A DNA stretch of 64,000 bases from Denitromonas ohlonensis (GTDB lineage: Bacteria; Pseudomonadota; Gammaproteobacteria; Burkholderiales; Rhodocyclaceae), in contig NZ_VMNI01000001.1 of NCBI RefSeq assembly GCF_007625205.1, positions 62,001 through 126,000 of the forward strand, given 5' to 3'. The notes beneath the pieces are model-generated. The model did no database searches. It was not told the DNA's origin and saw nothing but the letters and a program-made list of their open reading frames with translations. The translations under genes and the position numbers were made by a program. Within the stretch, counting starts at the first letter, position 1. The number at the start of each line of letters is the position of its first letter. Shown here piece by piece: positions 58,399-64,000 of this stretch.

Positions 58399-61029
58399 TT
58401 ACAAACGCTCACCCACCCACTCGGACACACGCATGAGCGCGCCGGGGAGGTTTTCGGGTTGGGTGCCGCCGGCCTGGGCCATGTCCGGACGGCCGCCGCC
58501 CTTGCCGCCGACCTGCTGGGCAACAAAGTTGACCAGCTCGCCGGCCTTGACCTTGCTGGTGAGGTCGGCGGTGACACCGGCGATCAGCGTGACCTTGCCG
58601 TCTTCGGCCGAGGCCAGCACGATGGCCGCCGAGCCGAGCTTGTCCTTGAGCTTGTCCATAGTCTCGCGCAGCGCTTTCACATCCGCGCCGTCGAGACTCA
58701 CGGCCAGCACCTTCGCACCCTTGATGTCGACCGCCTTGCTGGCCAGATCGGCGCCGGCACTGGCAGCAAGTTTGGACTTGAGACGGGCCAGCTCTTTTTC
58801 GAGCGACTTCATGCCGTCCTGCAACTGGCTGATACGCTCAGGCAGTTCGGTGCTCGGCGCCCGCACGGCGGCGGCCGCGCCGTCGAGCAGCGCTTGCTGA
58901 TCCTGCACCCAGGCCACAGCGTTTTCGCCGGTGACGGCTTCAACCCGGCGCACGCCCGCCGCCACGCCGCCTTCGGCGACGATCTTGAACAGACCGATAT
59001 CGCCGGTGCGACCCACATGAGTGCCGCCGCACAGTTCTTTGGAGCTGCCGATGGTCAGCACGCGCACTTCGTCGCCGTACTTCTCACCGAAGAGCATCAT
59101 CGCGCCGGACTTCTGCGCATCGTCGAGCGCCATCACCGAGGCGTCGGTGGCGGCGTTGGCGATAATCTCGCGGTTGACGCGACGCTCGACCTCGCGGATC
59201 TCGTCCGCGGTCATGGGTTGGTTGTGGGCGAAGTCAAAGCGCGTCTTGTCGGGGTCGACCAGCGAACCTTTTTGCTGCACATGGCTGCCGAGTACTTCGC
59301 GCAGCGCCTTGTGCATGATGTGCGTGGCCGAGTGGTTGCGCACGGTACGGCCACGGGCATTGATGTCGACCTGCGCGGCCACGATGTCGCCCACCGCCAG
59401 CTCGCCGTTGACGACCTCGCCGTGGTGACCGAACACATCGGCCTGAATCTTTTGCGTGTCTTCCACCTTGAACAAGGTGAGGCAGGCGCCGCCTTTGGAC
59501 AGCTCGCCGCAGTCACCCACCTGACCGCCGGACTCGGCGTAGAACGGCGTGTTGTCGAGCACCACCACGCCGAGCTCACCCGGTAGCAGGCGCTCGACGG
59601 GCGCGCCATCGCGATACAACGCGGTGATGCGGCCCTCGTGCGAGAGCGTGTTGTAACCGTGAAACTGCGTCTTGACGCCGGTGTACTCCAACCCGGCCGC
59701 CATCTTGAACTTGCCGGCCGCGCGGGCCTGCGATTTCTGGCGATCCATGGCGGCGTCGAAGGCCTCGGCGTCGACCGTCACACTGCGCTCGCGGCAGACG
59801 TCGGCGGTGAGGTCGAGCGGGAAGCCGTAGGTGTCATGCAGCTTGAAGGCCGTTTCGCCGTCGAACACGTTGCCGCCCTTGCCCGCCATGGCGGCCAGCT
59901 CGGCATCGAGAATCGCCATGCCGTGCTCGATGGTCTCGAAGAAGCGCGACTCTTCCTGACGCAGCACCTCCATGATGCGCGCCTGATCGGCCACCAGTTG
60001 CGGATAGGCCTCGCCCATCTCGCGGGCCAGATCGGGCACCAGCTTGTAGAAGAAGGCAGCGCGGGCGCCCAGCTTGTAGCCGTGGCGGATGGCGCGGCGG
60101 ATGATCCGGCGCAGCACATAGCCGCGGCCTTCGTTGCCCGGGATGATGCCGTCGGCAATCAGGAAGGCGCAGGCGCGGATGTGGTCGGCGATCACCTTCA
60201 GCGACGGGCTGTCCATGTCGGCCGCGGAGGTCTCGCGCGCCGCGGCGGCGATGAGAGTCACGAACAGGTCGATTTCGTAGTTGGCGTGCACGCCTTGCAG
60301 CACGGCGGCCACACGCTCCAGGCCCATGCCGGTATCCACCGAGGGCTTGGGCAGCGGATGCATCACGCCCTTGTCGTCGCGGTTGAACTGCATGAACACG
60401 ACGTTCCAGATCTCGATGAAGCGGTCACCGTCTTCATCGGGCGATCCCGGCGGGCCGCCGGGGATCTCGGCGCCGTGATCGTAGAAGATTTCGGTACAGG
60501 GGCCACAGGGACCGGTGTCGCCCATCATCCAGAAGTTGTCGGAGGCGTATCGCGCGCCCTTGTTGTCGCCGATGCGGATGATGCGCTCGGTCGGCACGCC
60601 GACGTCCTTGGCCCAGATGTCGTAAGCCTCGTCGTCATCGGCATACACCGTGATCGTCAGCTTGTCGGCCGACAGGCCCAGTTTGACGGTGAGCAGCTCC
60701 CACGCGTACTGAATGGCATCGCGCTTGAAGTAGTCGCCAAAGCTGAAGTTACCCAGCATCTCGAAAAAGGTGTGGTGACGCGCGGTGTAGCCGACGTTTT
60801 CGAGGTCGTTGTGCTTGCCGCCAGCGCGCACGCATTTTTGCGAGGTGGTGGCGCGGGTGTAGGGGCGCTTGTCGAAACCGAGAAACACGTCCTTGAACTG
60901 GTTCATGCCCGCGTTGGTAAACAACAGCGTCGGGTCCTCGTGCGGCACCAGCGAACTGGAGGCGACGATCTCATGCCCTTTGGATTGGAAAAATTCGAGG
61001 AAGGTACGGCGGATCTGGGCGCTTTTCAT
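58399..61029 (-). CDS. alaS: Alanine-tRNA ligase
   Basis: An 876-aa class II synthetase. N-terminal catalytic domain with motif 1 ([13 protein letters not shown]), motif 2 ([17 protein letters not shown]) and the [13 protein letters not shown] region; editing domain with zinc-binding [11 protein letters not shown] and [12 protein letters not shown]-terminal oligomerisation/C-Ala domain with [14 protein letters not shown] and final [15 protein letters not shown]. It charges tRNA-Ala and clears Ser/Gly mischarging. Full length (E. coli 876). Confidence 0.98.
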   Translation of the reverse strand: MKSAQIRRTFLEFFQSKGHEIVASSSLVPHEDPTLLFTNAGMNQFKDVFLGFDKRPYTRATTSQKCVRAGGKHNDLENVGYTARHHTFFEMLGNFSFGDYFKRDAIQYAWELLTVKLGLSADKLTITVYADDDEAYDIWAKDVGVPTERIIRIGDNKGARYASDNFWMMGDTGPCGPCTEIFYDHGAEIPGGPPGSPDEDGDRFIEIWNVVFMQFNRDDKGVMHPLPKPSVDTGMGLERVAAVLQGVHANYEIDLFVTLIAAAARETSAADMDSPSLKVIADHIRACAFLIADGIIPGNEGRGYVLRRIIRRAIRHGYKLGARAAFFYKLVPDLAREMGEAYPQLVADQARIMEVLRQEESRFFETIEHGMAILDAELAAMAGKGGNVFDGETAFKLHDTYGFPLDLTADVCRERSVTVDAEAFDAAMDRQKSQARAAGKFKMAAGLEYTGVKTQFHGYNTLSHEGRITALYRDGAPVERLLPGELGVVVLDNTPFYAESGGQVGDCGELSKGGACLTLFKVEDTQKIQADVFGHHGEVVNGELAVGDIVAAQVDINARGRTVRNHSATHIMHKALREVLGSHVQQKGSLVDPDKTRFDFAHNQPMTADEIREVERRVNREIIANAATDASVMALDDAQKSGAMMLFGEKYGDEVRVLTIGSSKELCGGTHVGRTGDIGLFKIVAEGGVAAGVRRVEAVTGENAVAWVQDQQALLDGAAAAVRAPSTELPERISQLQDGMKSLEKELARLKSKLAASAGADLASKAVDIKGAKVLAVSLDGADVKALRETMDKLKDKLGSAAIVLASAEDGKVTLIAGVTADLTSKVKAGELVNFVAQQVGGKGGGRPDMAQAGGTQPENLPGALMRVSEWVGERL

Positions 61030-61186
61030 GATGGCGTTTGGCGTCTGGCGGCAACACGGGCCGCGATCAAATCAAAGCGGGCATCTTAGCATGGCGCTTT
61101 GCACAAACGGGGCGGCCACCGGGCGCAAAAACTGCCTTCAAGGCGACGAATTTCAGGGCATACAAAACGCCCGCCAATAAACGGAC

Positions 61187-61230
61187 ATCGCCCCGCCGGA
61201 CCGGTCGCACCGGCACCCTGGCGGGGCGAT
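61187..61230 (-). terminator. Hairpin after the Arg/His-rich exported protein gene
   Basis: ATCGCCCCGCC and GGCGGGGCGAT form a perfect 11-bp stem with an inner small hairpin (ACCGGTCGCACCGG), 20 bp beyond the stop on the minus strand. A GTTTATT tract follows shortly after, so terminator function is plausible. Confidence 0.6.
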
Positions 61231-61249
61231 CCATCGAACACCGTTTGGG

Positions 61250-61726
61250 TTACGGCAGATTTAGCACGAAAGAGATGCTCGGCTCCCGGTCCACATAGAC
61301 CCGGCGAACCACCGGCGCGTGTTGCACCACCGGGCGATAGCCGTAGTAACCATAGGCCGGCGCATTGCGATGGCCGCGATGCCAGCCACGGTCGTTATGG
61401 TCGCGGCGGCTCACCTGGCGGTCATGCCGCTCACGGTAAATGTGGCGGTCCTGACGGGCGACTTCCTTGTGGATGCGCGCCCGCTCGTTGCGACTCACAT
61501 GCCCGTCGGCCCGAGCCCGATCCTGCATGCGATCAATGCGGTTCTGCCCGCGATCGAGTCGGCGCGCTTCGGGGCGGGTCAAATCGCCCGAGCGCACGCC
61601 GCGGTCAATACGATGCTGCTGGCGATCCTGGCGAGCATCCACCCGATCACCGCCGCGCTCTGCCATGGCCGGCACCGACAGCGTGCAGGCCGCAATGATG
61701 GCGCCAAGCGTAATGAGTGTCTTCAT
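61250..61726 (-). CDS. Exported Arg/His-rich protein, 158 aa
   Basis: Start ATG 61726 has AGGAG 8 nt upstream. Signal peptide MKTLITLGAIIAACTLSVPAMA, then a highly charged repetitive region (DRQQHRIDRG, RRLDRGQNRIDRMQDRARAD, RHIYRERHDRQ) that should form helix or stay disordered, then YGYYGYRPVVQH and a C-terminal SFVLNLP. Similar small basic periplasmic proteins are common in betaproteobacteria; some are compared with RcnB or DUF-type envelope stress proteins. Function is unknown. Confidence 0.7.
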   Translation of the reverse strand: MKTLITLGAIIAACTLSVPAMAERGGDRVDARQDRQQHRIDRGVRSGDLTRPEARRLDRGQNRIDRMQDRARADGHVSRNERARIHKEVARQDRHIYRERHDRQVSRRDHNDRGWHRGHRNAPAYGYYGYRPVVQHAPVVRRVYVDREPSISFVLNLP

Positions 61727-61893
61727 GATCAAACTCCTGTTCAGTGTGTGTGAGTGGGGCCCACACCGGCAATAACGCCGACCCACCGCGAACGGAAGAC
61801 AAACCGGTTGTAAGCATTGGTAAGCGCTCGCCATGCAACCTGCCGCCACCACCGCTACAATCGGGCAACATCAATCAACCACAAGACACCGCC

Positions 61894-62445
61894 ATGGGAC
61901 ACCGCCTCTCCAAGATCTACACCCGCACCGGCGACGCCGGCACCACCGGCCTCGGCGACGGCAATCGCGTCTCCAAGAACAGCCTGCGCATCCACTCGCT
62001 GGGTGAAATCGACGAACTCAACGCCTGCGTCGGCCTGCTGCTCACCGAGACCCTGCCCGACGACGTACGCGCCCTGCTCACCGACGTGCAGCACGACCTC
62101 TTCGATCTGGGCGGCGAAGTGTGCATCCCCGGCATGAGCATGATCTCCACCAAACAGGTCGACAAACTCGAAGCCGCGCTCGACGCCTGGAACGAAGACC
62201 TCTCCCCGCTCAAAGACTTCATCCTCCCCGGCGGATCCCGCGCCGCCAGCCAGGCCCACCTGTGCCGCACCGTCTGCCGCCGCGCCGAACGCATGCTGGT
62301 CGGTCTGGCGCAGGAAGAAGCCGTCAACGACGGCCCTCGTCAATACCTCAACCGACTGTCAGACCTGATGTTCGTGCTCGGGCGCCATCTGAACAAGGTG
62401 GACGGGCATGGGGATGTGCTGTGGCAGAAAGGGAAGAACGCCTGA
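61894..62445 (+). CDS. Cob(I)alamin adenosyltransferase, PduO type
   Basis: A 183-aa enzyme that transfers the adenosyl group of ATP to cob(I)alamin. The ATP-binding N terminus IYTRTGDAGTTGLGDG, the middle LGEIDELNACVGLLL and the C-terminal CRTVCRRAERMLVGL and YLNRLSDLMFVL are PduO-type ATR signatures. ATG 61894 is chosen because homology begins at once. It completes the coenzyme made by the cobalamin operon 9 kb away but has no visible riboswitch. Confidence 0.93.
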   Translation: MGHRLSKIYTRTGDAGTTGLGDGNRVSKNSLRIHSLGEIDELNACVGLLLTETLPDDVRALLTDVQHDLFDLGGEVCIPGMSMISTKQVDKLEAALDAWNEDLSPLKDFILPGGSRAASQAHLCRTVCRRAERMLVGLAQEEAVNDGPRQYLNRLSDLMFVLGRHLNKVDGHGDVLWQKGKNA

Positions 62446-62462
62446 GGGGCGTGAGAATTGAG

Positions 62463-62556
62463 GCGTAGCTTGGGTTGAGCGCAGCGAATCCCAACACATA
62501 TCGTCTCCGAACCATCCGTTGCCGTTGGGCCTCGCGTTGCTCAACCCAAGCTACGC
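62463..62556. repeat. 94-bp palindromic intergenic element with 18-bp perfect ends
   Basis: GCGTAGCTTGGGTTGAGC at 62463-62480 is exactly complemented at 62539-62556, and the interior pairs imperfectly (GCAGCGAATCCCAAC with GTTGGGCCTCGCGTTGC). This is the form of dispersed palindromes common in proteobacterial genomes. It lies between the adenosyltransferase and msrA genes, partly where a longer msrA frame would read. Confidence 0.7.
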
Positions 62557-62578
62557 AGACTGCGCAAACAGGAGCGCC

Positions 62579-63181
62579 ATGAAGCACTCGCCCCGCACCT
62601 CACGGCTAGTCACAGGCATGGCACTGCTCCTCGCCAGCCTTGGCGCGCCCGCCGACGCGGCTTCCGACGCCGTGGCCACCTTTGCCGGCGGCTGCTTCTG
62701 GTCGCTGGAGGCCGCCTTCGACAAGCTCCCCGGCGTGCTGGAAACCACCACCGGCTACACCGGCGGCCACGACGACGCGCCCACCTACGAGCGCGTCACC
62801 ACCGGCAAAACCGGCCACCGCGAAGCTGTGCAAGTGCGCTACGACCCCGACCGGCTCGACTACGAAACCTTGCTCGTCGCCTACTGGCACAGCATCAACC
62901 CCATCGACCGCCAGGGCCAGTTCTGCGATGTGGGGCCCTCCTACACCACCGCGATCTACGCTCACACGCCCCGCCAGCGACGCCTCGCCGAAGAGTCCCG
63001 CACGGTGCTCGCGCAGCTCAAGTTCCGCCGCGAACTGGCCACTGAAATCCAGGATGCCGCGCGCTTCTACCCCGCCGAGGCGGTGCACCAGGATTTCGCC
63101 CGACAACGCCCCGAGGCCTACGCTCGCTATCGCCGACAGTGCGGTACCGATGCCACGCTGTCGGTGATCTGGGGGCGGTAG
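62579..63181 (+). CDS. msrA: Periplasmic peptide-methionine (S)-S-oxide reductase
   Basis: A 200-aa MsrA: signal peptide residues 1-27 (cleavage near ADA), then FAGGCFWSLEAAF with catalytic Cys, TTTGYTGGHDDAPTYERVTTGKTGHREAV (consensus split), and CDVGPSYTTAIY; further Cys in GQFCDVG and RRQCGTD may recycle it. It repairs oxidised methionine in exported proteins. ATG 62579 has AGGAG 6 nt upstream; the longer frame reads into the palindrome. Confidence 0.92.
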   Translation: MKHSPRTSRLVTGMALLLASLGAPADAASDAVATFAGGCFWSLEAAFDKLPGVLETTTGYTGGHDDAPTYERVTTGKTGHREAVQVRYDPDRLDYETLLVAYWHSINPIDRQGQFCDVGPSYTTAIYAHTPRQRRLAEESRTVLAQLKFRRELATEIQDAARFYPAEAVHQDFARQRPEAYARYRRQCGTDATLSVIWGR

Positions 63182-63312
63182 TACGGGCGATCTCTCGTCG
63201 AACAAACCGCGACCGACCACGCTTTATTGGTATCCAATACGGCTACAAGAATTTATAGTGTGCGGCCATCTCTGCGAGCGACATGTCAATCGCTCAACAC
63301 TCGAGGGTCTTC

Positions 63313-63747
63313 ATGCTTGCTCGCACCACCACTACGCTTATTGCCGCCGCCGTGCTTTCAGGTTGCGCCATCCATCAAAAAGTCACGCCGGTCGAAAAGT
63401 TCGATAGCAACGAAGTCTGCATTATCGAAAACTCGGCCGTGAAAGCGACTTTTCTTGACGCCTATCGCAATGCCCTCACCGCTAAAAACTATGTCGTGAG
63501 AAAGCTGCCGGCAGCGTCTTCTTTCAACGACTGCGCGATCACCTCGACCTACACGGCAAACTGGCGCTGGGATCTCGCGCTCTATATGGCATATGCCGAA
63601 ATCAAGGTTTACAAGCACGCCAAACCCGCTGGCGAAGCCACCTACGACTCGCTTCGCGGGGGCGCCAATATGGGCAAATTCATCGATGCCGAAGCAAAAA
63701 TCGCCGAACTGGTGAACGCGCTTTTCCCGGGACAGGCCGCGCAGTAA
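63313..63747 (+). CDS. Sbal_3080-family lipoprotein
   Basis: A 144-aa exported lipoprotein: MLARTTTTLIAAAVLSGCAIHQ holds a lipobox LSGC (Cys18 lipidation) if started at ATG 63313, which has GAGGG upstream; ATG 63283 is also in frame. NEVCIIENSAVKATFLDAYR and TYTANWRWDLALYMAYAEI are features of the Sbal_3080 family. Function is unknown. Base composition is lower in GC than most of the window. Confidence 0.75.
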   Translation: MLARTTTTLIAAAVLSGCAIHQKVTPVEKFDSNEVCIIENSAVKATFLDAYRNALTAKNYVVRKLPAASSFNDCAITSTYTANWRWDLALYMAYAEIKVYKHAKPAGEATYDSLRGGANMGKFIDAEAKIAELVNALFPGQAAQ

Positions 63748-63830
63748 GTCAGCCACCGCGCACGGGTCCCGTCAACGACGGGCAGGCAGATTACAATCCT
63801 CCCTGATTCTCTTCTGCCAGCAGCCGCCCC

Positions 63831-64000
63831 ATGCATATCGACACCCTCCGTCAGCAGTTCCGCGACCTCGGCGCCAAGCCCTGCCATGAGGCGCGTCTGT
63901 TGCGCGCCTGGGCGCAACGGCTGCCGCTCGATGGCGGGCCGCGGCCGGCGGAGCATTTCTTGCCGCTGGCGGTGCGCAATGCGCTGCCGTCGATCACCCC
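63831..64000 (+). CDS. 5' part of a gene running off the window
   Basis: ATG 63831 opens MHIDTLRQQFRDLGAKPCHE, continuing ARLLRAWAQRLPL and EHFLPLAVRNALPSIT without a stop for 56 codons. The opening helix pair with GAKP and RAW resembles the N-terminal domain of RlmN-type radical SAM RNA methyltransferases, but the defining CxxxCxxC motif would be beyond the edge. Assignment is therefore tentative. Confidence 0.5.
   Translation, partial: MHIDTLRQQFRDLGAKPCHEARLLRAWAQRLPLDGGPRPAEHFLPLAVRNALPSIT

Noticed and set aside
59638-61089. 483-codon frame antisense to alaS
   Set aside because: alaS is certain on the other strand; the antisense product shows no domain and compositional bias of a shadow frame.
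1-64000. CRISPR arrays, rRNA, insertion sequences
   Set aside because: No regularly spaced repeats, rRNA segments, transposase motifs or terminal inverted repeats with target duplications were seen on reading the window.

Overview
The window reads as chromosome from a high-GC betaproteobacterium, most likely a Rhodocyclales/Zoogloeaceae relative (Azoarcus, Thauera, Denitromonas group). This is an inference from gene content: an OprD-type porin, CydP-type cyd operon, tetrathionate-reductase-family octaheme cytochrome, and an oxygen-independent (early cobalt insertion) cobalamin operon. Genes are densely packed, many overlap by ATGA, and I see no phage, insertion sequence, CRISPR array, tRNA or rRNA.

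Layout. 0-1.7 kb: end of an unidentified gene and an OprD-family porin. 1.7-6.9 kb (minus): a PLP racemase, a DUF1611/DgcN-type protein, an M81 (MlrC) metallopeptidase and a fructosamine-kinase-family protein. 7-9.2 kb: LysR regulator, Rnk/GreA-like protein, SDR oxidoreductase. 9.2-19.2 kb: a respiratory/sulfur block with a lone Rieske protein, a sigma-54 activator, cydPABX-ybgE, a broken-looking truncated haemoglobin, an ETHE1-like persulfide dioxygenase, an octaheme cytochrome c, a cytochrome b and a rhodanese. 19.3-28.4 kb: 1-Cys peroxiredoxin, SLAC1/TehA channel, a large CHASE-PAS-GGDEF-EAL protein, Fur/Irr-like regulator, dihaem cytochrome c peroxidase, TusA, BepA-like protease. 28.4-34.7 kb: moaC, a MacAB-like exporter interrupted by CYTH-CHAD and SixA genes, DUF2062. 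34.8-42.3 kb: mnmA, ilvE, Nudix and other housekeeping genes, and phosphomannomutase. 42.5-53 kb: cobalamin riboswitch followed by twelve genes of cobalamin synthesis. 53-55.3 kb: small hypotheticals of less typical composition. 55.3-64 kb: DUF1326/DUF2182, Nudix, threonine aldolase, alaS, cobalamin adenosyltransferase, msrA, a lipoprotein and a truncated gene at the edge.

The most interesting signal is regulatory. Three transcription units around the sigma-54 activator (Rieske; cydPABX; ETHE1-like/octaheme/rhodanese) each carry TGGCACG-N4-TTG, a -24/-12-like promoter, preceded by the same half-site CTGCCAA at 93-95 nt. Each half-site is itself preceded by TGACAG or TGTCAG. The Rieske promoter also has a perfect IHF consensus between the two. 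The activator has a Cys/His-rich PAS domain. This looks like a local, self-contained regulon coupling a sulfide-tolerant bd oxidase to persulfide and sulfur-compound handling. A second candidate circuit is a cysteine-free Fur/Irr-type regulator next to a cytochrome c peroxidase whose upstream region carries an Irr/PerR-like palindrome.
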